A stretch of DNA of 64,000 bases from CAVQHY01 sp963712465. Its GTDB lineage: Bacteria; Actinomycetota; Thermoleophilia; Gaiellales; Gaiellaceae. The stretch is taken from NCBI GenBank assembly GCA_963712465.1, contig CAVQHY010000004.1, positions 620,001 to 684,000 of the forward strand, written 5' to 3'. Positions within the stretch are counted from its first letter, which is position 1; each line of letters starts with the position of its first letter. The position numbers and the translations under genes were made by a program. Positions 8,500 to 17,138 of the stretch are shown here, piece by piece. Below the pieces are notes generated by a model, which had not been told where the DNA came from, made no database searches, and saw only the letters and a program-made list of their open reading frames with translations.

Positions 8500-9804
8500 G
8501 TGAGTTCCTGGGCGCTCGCCGCCGCCGCCGGAATCCTCATCGCCTATGCCGGTCTATCGCGCGCCCTCGAACGGACGCCGGTCTCCGCGGCCATCTTCTT
8601 TCTCTCGGCTGGCCTGATCGTCGGGAACAAGGGCCTTGGCTGGATCGATCTCAGTCCGACCAGCGAGCAGGTTCGGATCCTTGCCGAGCTCACGCTGACG
8701 CTCGTGCTCTTCGCCGATGCTTCGCGCATCGATGTGTCGGCGCTTCGACGCGAGTACACCGTGCCCGCGCGGCTGCTCTGTATCGGTCTACCGCTGACGA
8801 TCCTTGCGGGCTGGGCGCTCGGCGTGGGGATGTTCGGGTCGTTCGGCCTGGCGGAAATCCTGATTCTCGCCGTCATCCTGGCGCCAACCGATGCCGCGCT
8901 CGGGCAGGCGGTCGTGACCGATCCGCGCCTTCCCTCCCGCATCCGGCAGGGGTTGAACGTCGAGTCGGGGCTGAACGACGGCATCTGCGTGCCCCTGCTG
9001 TTCATCGCGCTCGGGATCGCCGACGCCGAGGCTGGCTCGAAGAGCGCCCATAGTGCGATGGTGCTCGTGGTCGAGGCGATCGGCTACGGGCTTCTCTTCG
9101 GAGCGATCGCGGGCGTCGTCGGAGCGTTCCTGGCGAGGCTCGCGCTGCAGCGCGGCTTGATGGACTCCGCCTGGGGCCAAGTCCTACCGGCAGCCACCGC
9201 GGCGCTTGCCTACGGGCTCGCGGCACCGCTCGGAGGAAGCGGTTTCATCGCCGCATTCGTCGCGGGCTTTGCGTTTGGCGCCCTCCACCGTCGAATCGAG
9301 GGACGGGAGACGTATTTCGTAGACCAACTCGGCGAGCTGACCAACGGCGTGATCTTCATCGTCTTCGGCGCGGCCATCGTGGGACCGGTGCTCGCCGGCC
9401 TCACATGGCGAGCCGCCCTGTACGGCGTTCTCAGCCTCACGGCGGTGCGTATGGTGCCGGTTGCCATCTCGCTGCTCGGGACACACGCCAGACGGCCGAC
9501 GGTGGCGTTCGTCGGCTGGTTCGGGCCGCGCGGGCTCGCCTCGATCGTCTTCACGATCATCGTGCTCGAGGACGGGGGGCTGCCGCACGCCTCGACGATC
9601 ACGGTCGCCGTGGTCTTCACGATCGTCCTCTCCGTCTACGCTCACGGGCTCTCGGCAAAGCCGTTGACGGATCGTTACGTCAACTGGTACCAGGCGCATC
9701 CACGCGATCGCCGGCCGCGCATGGAGAGCGTGCCAGCGCCGCCTCAGCGCTGGCGGCGCCCCCTGACTGTGCCCGCCCCCCAGGCGCCACGACCGCTCGA
9801 ATAG
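8500..9804 (+). CDS. Cation:proton antiporter, CPA1/NhaP family
   Basis: The 434-aa polytopic protein has about 12 TMs. The ion-binding core of the family is visible as ILAPTDAALGQAVVTDP (about residue 130) and the following GLNVESGLNDGICVP, which carries the conserved Glu-Ser and Asn-Asp pair of electroneutral Na+/H+ or K+/H+ exchangers. The soluble C-terminal tail is short and has no regulatory domain. It sits among K+ channel, GAP and aquaporin genes, which fits a role in pH and osmotic homeostasis. Which cation is exchanged cannot be read from sequence. Confidence 0.9.
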   Translation: MSSWALAAAAGILIAYAGLSRALERTPVSAAIFFLSAGLIVGNKGLGWIDLSPTSEQVRILAELTLTLVLFADASRIDVSALRREYTVPARLLCIGLPLTILAGWALGVGMFGSFGLAEILILAVILAPTDAALGQAVVTDPRLPSRIRQGLNVESGLNDGICVPLLFIALGIADAEAGSKSAHSAMVLVVEAIGYGLLFGAIAGVVGAFLARLALQRGLMDSAWGQVLPAATAALAYGLAAPLGGSGFIAAFVAGFAFGALHRRIEGRETYFVDQLGELTNGVIFIVFGAAIVGPVLAGLTWRAALYGVLSLTAVRMVPVAISLLGTHARRPTVAFVGWFGPRGLASIVFTIIVLEDGGLPHASTITVAVVFTIVLSVYAHGLSAKPLTDRYVNWYQAHPRDRRPRMESVPAPPQRWRRPLTVPAPQAPRPLE

Positions 9805-9951
9805 AGCAATTCTTGCTCGAAGCCGCTTTGCTTCAACTCCGGTGTAAGGCGACGCGCCACCCACCCCCGGACGTTCGGGCTTGCCCCCCGGCCACTGCCC
9901 GCCGAAGGCCCTCGATCTCCGCGCGCGAAAAGTGCCGAAGGCGGTAGAGCC

Positions 9952-10619
9952 GTGGGGACGCTGACCCCCGAGGTCACCGGTCTCGGGTTGGCAGTCGCGT
10001 TCACGAGCCCCGGCTCGGTGATCGCTGTGATCGTCTTGCTGAGCATGTCGGCTGGTGTGCGGCGGGCGATCGCGTTCATCTGCGGGTGGATCCTCGGGAT
10101 GGCAGTGCTCGCTGTTCTGATGGTCTTCGTGCTGCATGGCCTGGACTTCAGCTCGAGGCACACGACTCCATCGCGGACTGTCTCCGTGGTCGAAGTCCTG
10201 CTCGGCTGTCTGATCGTGATCGTTTCGGCGCGTGCCTACCGCCGGCCGAGGCAGCCGACGAAAGCCACTCACCGCCGAAATGGCTCGACCGTCTCGATCG
10301 GATGCACTGGCTTCTTGGCATCGGCGTCGGAGCGGTCATGCTCAGCTATGCGCTCACGCTTGGGGCAGGTGCCGAGATCCTCAAGGCGAACGTCGGCACC
10401 CTCGACCCTGTGATCGCATACCTCGTGTTCGCCCTCACCTCGATCGTTACGATCACCGCACCTGTCGTCGTCGTTCTCATCGCACCCGACCGCTCCGCGC
10501 ACGTCCTGGCTACGTGGAATGAGTGGCTGCTGGGGCACTCACGCTCCATCGCGCTGATCGCGCTCGTAGTCATCGGCGTCTTGCTGACCGTCAGAGGCGC
10601 ATACGACCTGGCCGCATGA
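9952..10619 (+). pseudogene. GAP (Sap/LysE-like) family membrane protein, frameshifted
   Basis: The frame from GTG 9952 encodes the N-terminal TMs (TPEVTGLGLAVAFTSPGSV, then GVRRAIAFICGWILGM). The C-terminal half (SHSPPKWLDRLDRMHWLLG through RGAYDLAA) is in a different frame, ending at a TGA at 10617. The switch falls near 10260 in ACGAAAGCC, where one extra A would restore a continuous product of about 222 aa (QPTKSHSPPKW). This is a single-base loss in a short A run. It could be a real mutation or a sequencing error. The family (PF11139) has about six TMs; actinobacterial members are linked to surface lipid export. Confidence 0.75.
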
Positions 10620-10751
10620 GTGAACCGGCGTTCGAGCCGTTAATACCGACGCCTTTGGGCACAGCTCCGGTCTGATGCCCAAACCCCTGTGAATCCTCCG
10701 GAGCGCTTTTCGATCTGAGCGCTTCTCAGCAGCTTCCGCTGGCGGGCCGCC

Positions 10752-11570
10752 TCAAGCCTTCTCCGGGCGCTCGACCTCGGTGAACAGGTCTCCCTGCGCG
10801 GCGGCTGACCCCGCGCGGCCGCCGCCGGCTCCTCGCAGCACCCACGCTGCTCCGACTGCGAGTAGCGCGCCTGCCAGCGGGCCCACGACGTAGACCCAGT
10901 AGCTGGCGAAGTCGGTTCCGACTAGGTCCGGCCCGAACGTGCGGGCAGGGTTCATCGACGCGCCGGAGATGGGGCTTCCCCAGAGGCCGGCAAGAGCGAT
11001 GTAGGCGCCCACTCCGAGCGCTCCGAAGATGCCGATGTTCTGTGCGCCGGATGCGGTGCCGAGGATGACGCTGACGAGCCCCAGTGTCAGCACCCCTTCC
11101 ATCAGAAACGCATCTCCGGCCGAATAGCCTGCCGCCGGGTAGTTCGAGCCGTAGGTCGCGGAGACGTTGATCACTGCGTGCAGGAACAGCGCCGCGAGCG
11201 TCGCACCGATCAGCTGCACGCCGATGTACCCGGGCACCCGTCGCCAGGGAAAATCGCCACGGAGCGAGAACGCGAGGCTGACGGCGGGATTCAGGTGCGC
11301 GCCGGAGACCTTGCCCATGAAGAGGATGATCGCCATCACCATCAGCCCGGGCGCGACGACCGCGGCGGTGCGGCTGATCGTGTCCGGGAACGCCTGACCC
11401 ATCATCCCGCCACCCGCCGCGACGAGGACGAGGAAGAACGTGCCCAGAAGCTCCGAGAAGAGCCTGCGCCACTCCTGGCTTGGATCCTTGAAGTCCTTCA
11501 GCGTTTGGACGACCTCGCGATCGAGATACGCCAGCACTGTGGACTCGCCCGACGGCGACTGCTGCTCCAT
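10752..11570 (-). CDS. MIP family aquaporin/glycerol channel
   Basis: The 272-aa protein has six TMs in two inverted halves, each with the pore NPA motif: GKVSGAHLNPAVS in the first and ISGASMNPARTFGPD in the second. The start at 11570 is chosen because GGAAGGAG lies 8 nt upstream; an in-frame ATG at 11618 is possible. An N-terminal cytoplasmic extension of about 40 residues and a Gly/Ala-rich C-tail flank the channel. It should conduct water and possibly small neutral solutes. It stands in the same segment as the CPA1 antiporter and K+ channel. Confidence 0.9.
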   Translation of the reverse strand: MEQQSPSGESTVLAYLDREVVQTLKDFKDPSQEWRRLFSELLGTFFLVLVAAGGGMMGQAFPDTISRTAAVVAPGLMVMAIILFMGKVSGAHLNPAVSLAFSLRGDFPWRRVPGYIGVQLIGATLAALFLHAVINVSATYGSNYPAAGYSAGDAFLMEGVLTLGLVSVILGTASGAQNIGIFGALGVGAYIALAGLWGSPISGASMNPARTFGPDLVGTDFASYWVYVVGPLAGALLAVGAAWVLRGAGGGRAGSAAAQGDLFTEVERPEKA

Positions 11571-11630
11571 GAATCCGTCTCCTTCCCGTTTGGTCTGAAC
11601 GACTTCCTTCGCTGTCACCCTGCAGGGCGG

Positions 11631-12017
11631 TCAGAGGCCTGTTTGGGCGGTGACCCGGCCTTCACTGACGGCGTCTTGCAGTGCCCGGTAGTCGCGTTCG
11701 TTCTGGTCGGCGTAGGTTTCGGCGAAGGCGGCGATCGCCTGGTCGAAGACTTCTGACTTGCCGAGGTAGGAGGCGATCGCGACCCGGTCGCCGGAGCGGG
11801 CATGGGCGCGGGCGAGTGTCCAGCCGCACGCTTTTCCGTAGGCGGCCGCGCCCGCAGGAACGGCTGCTTCGAAGGCGAACGAGCCTTTCCAGTCCTTGAG
11901 CTGGCGGACGTAGAAGTCGCGTTCTTTGCCGTCGAGGCCAGAGCTGATGTGCTGCCAGCCGAGAAGGATGTCGCTCGTGGCCTGCATCAGGCGTTGGCCG
12001 GCGACGACCCGTCGGCC
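11631..12017 (-). pseudogene. DUF2252 family protein, C-terminal remnant
   Basis: Homology begins at GRRVVAGQRLMQATSD (about 12017) and continues through DGKERDFYVRQLKDWKGS, GWTLARAHARSGDRVAIA and ADQNERDYRALQDAV to the natural stop at 11631. This is the last quarter to third of a DUF2252 protein (normally about 430-450 aa). Upstream of 12017 the similarity ends abruptly. An ATG at 11987 would give a 118-aa product, but the N-terminal domain is missing. It complements the N-terminal remnant at 6889-7311 without overlapping it. Confidence 0.75.
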
Positions 12018-12086
12018 GCCCCGATGCCGCCGACTCTACCCGCCGCGTCGGATAGAGTCGGGGCGCCCCGATACTTGAGGGTAGTT

Positions 12087-12129
12087 GCCGGTTGCGACAC
12101 CACACCATCTGCCGAAGGCCGGAAGCGAC
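12087..12129 (+). repeat. 43-nt direct repeat, copy 2
   Basis: It matches copy 1 (5685-5727) at 41 of 43 positions, same orientation. No similarity extends to either side. It lies just beyond the broken 5' edge of the DUF2252 C-terminal remnant. Confidence 0.85.
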
Positions 12130-12513
12130 AAGGGAGCAATTTGCAGGAAGTTTTCGCCGGCGCAAGACGGGGTTGACCCTACAAACCCTCAAGGCCGTCC
12201 TTCACCAGGAGGGGCTCGGTCGTCGCCGAAAATGGCCGTTTTGCAGGTATGTAAGCCCTCTGACGGACGAACCGTCGACCCCCTCCTTACCATTTGGGGC
12301 GTCACGCGCGTACACGCGCGATCACCCGCGGCACAGTTTCGCCTGCAAATCGTGCTGATCCAGGCGTTCGGGATGCGTCGCAAGGCGTCGCGCGTGTCGT
12401 TTCTGATGTGTCCGTTTTGTGTCCGCGGCGCGTTGCTGGTTCTGACAACAAGTCGGGTGTCTTGATCGGTGGTCATCGGAGGAGCGCGTTGATGCGGGCG
12501 GCGCGAATCCCTG
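12130..12513. other. Gap without a supported gene
   Basis: About 380 nt between the second repeat copy and the phosphodiesterase remnant. Only low-quality frames are seen. The sequence is somewhat less GC-rich in places and looks like decayed or rearranged DNA. Confidence 0.5.
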
Positions 12514-13158
12514 GTGAGAAGAGGGATTCCGGTCCCTGCGGTTCCCTCGACGGGCCTCAGTGGTCCCGGTGGGCCGCCCGAGGTGACCGTGATGGCGTCG
12601 GGCTGCCTCGGCCTGATCTCCTTCCCGCGGATCGAGGGGCGGGCCACACTCGAGCAACTCGACGACCGCTACCCCGGCCTCGTCGAGGCGCTCCGCACGC
12701 ACCCCGGCATCGGCTTCGTGCTCGTCCACTCCGACAGTCGTGGAGCCGTCGTGCTCGGGGGCAGCGGCGCGAACTACCTCAATGAGAAGCTCATCGAGGG
12801 AGACGACCCGCTTGCCTCATTCGGCCCGAACGCCGCACTACACGTGAAGCGCACCGATACCTTCCCCCATTGCCAGGACATCATGGTCAACAGCACCTAT
12901 TGGACGGCCGTGGACGAGGTTGCCGCCTTCGAAGAGCTGTGCGGCTCACATGGCGGCATGGGCGGCACCCAGAACCATCCCTTCATTCTCTGCCCCTCAG
13001 ACTGGACGCCGCCGTCGCAGCAGATCGTCGGCGCCGAGAATGTCCACCTCCAGTTCGTGCGCTGGCTCGTCGACCTGGGCCATACCGCCTACGCCGGCCT
13101 GCCGGACGACCCGCACCGACTCGTCCCGACACCGACCGCCGAACCAAGCGAAGCGTAG
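12514..13158 (+). pseudogene. C-terminal remnant of a holin/alkaline-phosphatase superfamily protein
   Basis: From about 12575 the frame reads PEVTVMASGCLGLISFPR, YPGLVEALRTHPGIGFVLV, RTDTFPHCQDIMVNS and AAFEELCGSHGGMGGTQN. This matches the end of large actinobacterial membrane proteins that join a phage-holin-like TM domain to a type I phosphodiesterase/alkaline-phosphatase domain. The GSHGG segment holds late metal-site residues of that fold. The upstream several hundred residues are absent, so the gene is truncated at its 5' side. A product could still be made from a start near 12514 but would lack the catalytic nucleophile. Confidence 0.65.
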
Positions 13159-13163
13159 GAACG

Positions 13164-14315
13164 ATGATCCACCGGCCCCTCCAGATCGTGATCACGTTCA
13201 AGACGCTGCTGCTGGCGGTCGCACTCCTTCTGCTGACGTGGGCCGTCATCTCGATCCGCGACACCCTGCTGGTGGTCTCCGTGGGGATCTTCCTCGGGCT
13301 CGTCTTCGATGGCCCCGTCAGGCTCGTGGAGCGCAAGACCCGCCTGGGGCGCGGCATGTCCGCGACGGTCACCGTGATCGGCGCCCTCGTCGTGCTGTCC
13401 CTGCTCGGGCTCGTGCTCATGAAGCCTCTGCTGGCAGGGATGCAGTCCTTCCTCAAGGACTTGCCACAGACGGTCGACCAGCTCAAGAACTCGAGCGAGC
13501 TCGGCTTCCTCAAGAACACAGGCGCCGCCGACAACGTCACATCCGGAGCGCAGAGCGTCTCGAACTCTGTCCCCGACGCGCTCGGGGCGCTCGTCGGGTT
13601 CGCGGGGTCGATCGCCTCCATGGCGCTCGACATCTTCCTGGTCACGTTCATCTGCCTCTTCTTCCTCTGCGAGGTCGCTTACCTGAAGGCGTCCCTCGCG
13701 AGCGTGCTGCCGAAGGGCCAGGAGGAGGTGTGGCTGCCGCTCTGGGATCGCGTCACCACCATGGTCTCTCGCTGGGCGATCGGCGTCGTGATCATCGCCG
13801 CGATCGCGGGCACGACGCAAGGGCTGGCGGCCTACCTGCTCGGGTCGAGCTACGCGGTCGCGCTCGGGCTGATCGCCGGGTTCCTCGACATGATCCCGAA
13901 CATCGGCGCGACGATCGGCGGGTTCGTTCTCTCGCTGACGTTGCTCGCGGAGGAGGGTGGCCGCGCTCTCCGACGCGCACATCCCCCCGCGGAGAGCGGA
14001 CGCGATCGTGGAGACAAACGAGCAGAGCCGGATCGACGGGCTGCGCGTCGCCGTGTCGATCCTGGCGCTCTTCGCGCTCGTCGCCCTGCTGTTCACGCGA
14101 GGCATCCCGACGGTACAGCCCGGGGCGCAAACCAAGCGCAGCTCACTACCGACATAGCCGGCTCTTGCACCCGCGCCGCGCATGCATCAAGGCCGGCGCT
14201 GCCCGCCCTGCCTACACTGGTGTGCAGCGGGGGTATGCTCTTCCGTGACGCCTCGAGCGGTCGCCGGCTACTCCGCTGTAGTGCGTGCTGGCACGCTGTC
14301 GCCGCGCGTTCGTAG
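13164..14315 (+). CDS. AI-2E family transporter, truncated and chimeric C-terminus
   Basis: The first 263 residues are a good AI-2E/PerM protein: N-terminal TMs, a long amphipathic periplasmic region (SFLKDLPQTVDQLKNSSELG) and the conserved GFLDMIPNIGATIGGFVLSL near residue 245. The family then needs about 90 more residues, including two TMs. Instead, from about 13950 the DNA is the end of a different gene (an MFS transporter, in another frame). The AI-2E frame runs on through it as Arg-rich nonsense to 14315. A deletion joining two genes explains this. The protein is unlikely to be functional. Confidence 0.7.
   Translation: MIHRPLQIVITFKTLLLAVALLLLTWAVISIRDTLLVVSVGIFLGLVFDGPVRLVERKTRLGRGMSATVTVIGALVVLSLLGLVLMKPLLAGMQSFLKDLPQTVDQLKNSSELGFLKNTGAADNVTSGAQSVSNSVPDALGALVGFAGSIASMALDIFLVTFICLFFLCEVAYLKASLASVLPKGQEEVWLPLWDRVTTMVSRWAIGVVIIAAIAGTTQGLAAYLLGSSYAVALGLIAGFLDMIPNIGATIGGFVLSLTLLAEEGGRALRRAHPPAESGRDRGDKRAEPDRRAARRRVDPGALRARRPAVHARHPDGTARGANQAQLTTDIAGSCTRAAHASRPALPALPTLVCSGGMLFRDASSGRRLLRCSACWHAVAARS
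13957..14157 (+). pseudogene. MFS transporter C-terminal remnant
   Basis: In this frame the DNA reads AALSDAHIPPRRADAIVETN, DGLRVAVSILALFALVALLF and TRGIPTVQPG. This looks like the last TM and tail of a DHA2-type major facilitator transporter. Nothing upstream belongs to that family; the junction with the AI-2E gene is at about 13950. Confidence 0.55.
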
Positions 14316-14894
14316 CACGGCGACGATGGCGATCACCAGGTAGCCGAACACGGCCACCCTTGGGGCGAAGACTGCGAGCACGATCACGCCGACGTAGAAG
14401 CCGATGTTCGGCGTGGCCGCGAGGGTGATCGCGTTGATCTCCCTTTCCGTCACCTCGGGCTTGAGAACGCGGCGGTCGCGGAGTATCGAGGCCCACATGA
14501 CGCCGAGGAGGACTGAGATCACGAGCAGGGTCCCACCGTAGAAGATCACTGCCGCTCGCTCAGCGTCGGTGTCATGGATCGCCTCGGCCATCAGCTTCGT
14601 CGGGAAGGGCAGAAACGACACCGCCATCAGCAGCAGGAGGTTGATCAGCATCAGCTCCCTGTTGGCGTACTGCAAGCGCCGGAAGATGCCGTGGTGTGCA
14701 CCCCAGATCCCTCCGATCGTGATGAAGCTCGTCACATAGGCCAAGTAGGACGGCCACTGGTGGCCGATGCCGCTCCAAAGATCGGTGAACGCTGACTCGG
14801 GAACGCTGATCTCGAGGATGAGCAGCGTGATCGCGATCGCGAAGACCCCGTCGCTGAACGCCTCCATGCGGCCGGTGCCCCAGTAGTTACCCAC
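14268..14894 (-). CDS. TMEM175/DUF1211 family potassium channel
   Basis: The 208-aa product has six predicted TMs and starts with the family signature RMEAFSDGVFAIAITLLILE, in which Phe-Ser-Asp on TM1 is the hallmark of TMEM175 channels. Bacterial members have a single six-TM repeat and assemble as tetramers that pass K+ without the GYG filter. The GTG start at 14894 is the only reasonable one. It is one of three K+ channel types in this window. Confidence 0.88.
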   Translation of the reverse strand: MGNYWGTGRMEAFSDGVFAIAITLLILEISVPESAFTDLWSGIGHQWPSYLAYVTSFITIGGIWGAHHGIFRRLQYANRELMLINLLLLMAVSFLPFPTKLMAEAIHDTDAERAAVIFYGGTLLVISVLLGVMWASILRDRRVLKPEVTEREINAITLAATPNIGFYVGVIVLAVFAPRVAVFGYLVIAIVAVLRTRGDSVPARTTAE

Positions 14895-14975
14895 CCTGAC
14901 TCACTTCAGCTTCCGGATGCAACGCTCCTGCGCCGCTCGCGCGCAACGTCGACGCGGGGCTAGTAGGCTCGGCGG

Positions 14976-15299
14976 TCACGCGCCGAGCCTACTCCAGCTC
15001 TGCACGAGCTGATGGAGGGCATCCTCCATGTGCTCGTCGAACGAACGGCCTGATCGACACTCCACTGTGATCTCAGACGCACCCGCGTTCTCGGCGGCGT
15101 ACTTAACGAGCGAGCTCTTGCCGACGCCCGTATCGCCGAAGACCAGGACTTGAGCGCCGGACTCGCGAATCGTCTCGACAAGCGAGCCCTGGAGACCCGG
15201 ATTGCCGAAAAGATCCGGCTCGTTCCGCCGCGTGAACATCTCGCGGGACACGACCGTTCGCGGCGTGAAGACGTCTTCAGCCTGCCGCTCGGAGTTCAC
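14976..15299 (-). pseudogene. ATP/GTP-binding protein, N-terminal remnant
   Basis: The 107-aa frame carries a P-loop, VFGDTGVGKSSLVKYAAE (about residues 51-68), after an N-terminal region (DLFGNPGLQGSLVETIRESG). It ends soon after SGRSFDEHMEDALHQL, with no Walker B motif or sensor elements. A complete AAA/STAND-type NTPase should be two to four times longer. It lies beside tRNA-Arg in the decayed zone and is probably a leftover of an inserted element. Confidence 0.5.
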
Positions 15300-15446
15300 G
15301 GCGCAATCCTATGCCGCCGAGCACGGCTCCCCACGGGGGGCTCCATCGCGAAACTGAGAGAGGCGGCGCTACCTAGTCGCTACTTGGTGCGTTGGTGCTT
15401 ACCGTTGGTTCTGCGTCGAAGATGCCGCTGTGCGCGGGTTTCGTGA

Positions 15447-15519
15447 TGCGCCCGGGAGGATTCGAACCTCCGACCCGCGGATTAGAAGTCCGCCGCTCTG
15501 TCCACTGAGCTACGGGCGC
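15447..15519 (-). tRNA. tRNA-Arg (anticodon TCT)
   Basis: The minus strand folds as a complete cloverleaf: acceptor GCGCCCG/CGGGCGC with discriminator A, D-arm GCTCAGTGGACAGAGC, anticodon loop CTTCTAA (anticodon TCT), T-loop TTCGAAT. CCA is not encoded. Confidence 0.95.
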
Positions 15520-15640
15520 CTGCGCACCGCCCGCATCGGGCGCGCGCTTCCCGAGTGTAGGCGTGCGCGAGGGAACACGACTACGCGCAAGCCCAGGACA
15601 GGCGTCCGGTTAGTGGCGAAGCTACAGTGTGTTCCGCGCG

Positions 15641-15713
15641 GTGGCCGTAGCTCAGCTGGTAGAGCCCCGGGTTGTGGTCCCGGCTGTCGCGGGTTCGAGT
15701 CCCGTCGGCCACC
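15641..15713 (+). tRNA. tRNA-His (anticodon GTG)
   Basis: Acceptor GTGGCCG/CGGCCAC, anticodon loop TTGTGGT (GTG) and T-loop TTCGAGT are present. The discriminator is C at 15713, and the preceding base at 15640 is G. This gives the extra G-1:C73 pair that histidyl-tRNA synthetase recognises. A TACAGT at 15623-15628 may be the -10 box. Confidence 0.95.
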
Positions 15714-15715
15714 CT

Positions 15716-17125
15716 CTAGCGGCCACGCAGCGCAGCCCGCGCTGCGTGGTAGCCGCACATGCCGTGGACACCGCCGCCGGGCGGGGTCGACGACGAGCAG
15801 AGAAACACTCCCGCAAGCGGGGTCGAGTACGGGTTCAGCCGAGCGACCGGGCGCGTGAAGAGCTGGCGGAGGTCATGGACGCCTCCGTTGATGTCACCGC
15901 CGACGTAGTTGGGGTTGTGCCGCTCGAACCGCGTCGGCCCCCAGGCCGAGCGGGCGAGGATCCGGTCACGAAAGCCCGGAGCGAAGCGCTCGACCTGCGC
16001 CTCGATCCGCTCGGTCATGTCGATGGTCGACCCGTTCGGGACGTGGCAGTATGCCCAGGCCGTGTGCTTTCCCCCGGGCGCGCGCGATGGGTCGAACAGG
16101 CTCTGCTGGGCGAGCAGGACGAACGGGCGCTCGGCCACGCGGCCGTGCCACGGGGAGTCCTCGGCCGCGACGATCTCGGCGAGCGTGCCGCCCAGATGGA
16201 CGGTGGCGGCGCGTGCGCACTCCGTGGCGCGCCACGGGATCGGGCCGTCGAGCGCCCAGTCGAGCTTGAACACGCCCGGCCCGAAGCGATAGCCGGCGAG
16301 GCGCCTGCTGTAGCGGGCTGACAGGTGCTCGCCCGCGATCGCGAGCAGGCCGCGAGGGCCGACGTCGAGCAGCACCGTGGGCGCCGGCGGGAGCTCGGCC
16401 AGCGACCCGATCGGCCGGCCTGCCTCGAGCTCGCCGCCGAGCGAGCGCAGGTAGGACGCGAGCGCGTCGGCGATCCGCTGCGAGCCTCCCCGGGAGAGCG
16501 GCCAGCCGACCGAGTGGCCGAGCAGGGCGAGGACGAGGCCGAACGACGCGCTCGGCGCGCGGGTCAGGGGGAGCATCGAGTGGGCGGCGAGACCCGCGAA
16601 GAGCCCCCGGGCCCGTTCACCCGAGAAGGTATGTCCGGCGACGACGGTGGCCGGCAGGGCCGCGCGCGCCCCGAAACGAGCGAGCGACAACGGGTGCTTC
16701 GGCAGGCGAAGCGGCCCGAGGAGATCGGTGACCAGGGCGTCGGCGCGCCTGACCGGCGGCGCCAGCAGCCGCCGGTACGCGACGGCGTCGGATCCCAGCG
16801 TCGCCGCGGTCGCCTCCACCGAGCGCTCGAGCACGGCCGCGCTGCCGTCGTCGAAAGGGTGGGCGAGCGCGGCGGGCGGCTCGATCCACTCGAGCCCGTG
16901 GTCGGCCAGCGGAACCGAGCGGAAGAACGGCGACGCGACGCCGAGCGGGTGGATCGCCGAGCAGATGTCGTGGACGAACCCCGGCAGCGTCAGCTCGGCC
17001 GAGCGGGTGCCGCCGCCGATCGTCTCCTCGCCCTCGAGCACGAGGACGGATCGGCCCGCGCGCACGAGCGTGATCGCGGCGGCGAGACCGTTCGGGCCCG
17101 AGCCGACCACGACGGCATCCGGCAC
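15716..17125 (-). CDS. FAD-dependent oxidoreductase, phytoene desaturase-like
   Basis: The 469-aa product opens with the Rossmann dinucleotide motif VVVGSGPNGLAAAITLVRAG (Gly-x-Gly-x-x-Gly) followed by VLVLEGEETIGGGTRSAEL, the second FAD-binding segment of the amine oxidase/phytoene desaturase superfamily. The C-terminal FAD motif is PPGGGVHGMCGYHAA. Members include carotenoid isomerases and uncharacterised redox enzymes; the substrate is not determinable. The GTG at 17125 follows the stop of the upstream membrane protein gene by 13 nt, consistent with one operon. Confidence 0.88.
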   Translation of the reverse strand: MPDAVVVGSGPNGLAAAITLVRAGRSVLVLEGEETIGGGTRSAELTLPGFVHDICSAIHPLGVASPFFRSVPLADHGLEWIEPPAALAHPFDDGSAAVLERSVEATAATLGSDAVAYRRLLAPPVRRADALVTDLLGPLRLPKHPLSLARFGARAALPATVVAGHTFSGERARGLFAGLAAHSMLPLTRAPSASFGLVLALLGHSVGWPLSRGGSQRIADALASYLRSLGGELEAGRPIGSLAELPPAPTVLLDVGPRGLLAIAGEHLSARYSRRLAGYRFGPGVFKLDWALDGPIPWRATECARAATVHLGGTLAEIVAAEDSPWHGRVAERPFVLLAQQSLFDPSRAPGGKHTAWAYCHVPNGSTIDMTERIEAQVERFAPGFRDRILARSAWGPTRFERHNPNYVGGDINGGVHDLRQLFTRPVARLNPYSTPLAGVFLCSSSTPPGGGVHGMCGYHAARAALRGR

Positions 17126-17138
17126 CCCGGCGGACGGG

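Noticed and set aside
10255..10265. GAP gene frameshift as programmed recoding
   Set aside because: It is a -1 change explained simply by loss of one A in AAAA. It does not share the CCC/GGG pattern of the other breaks.
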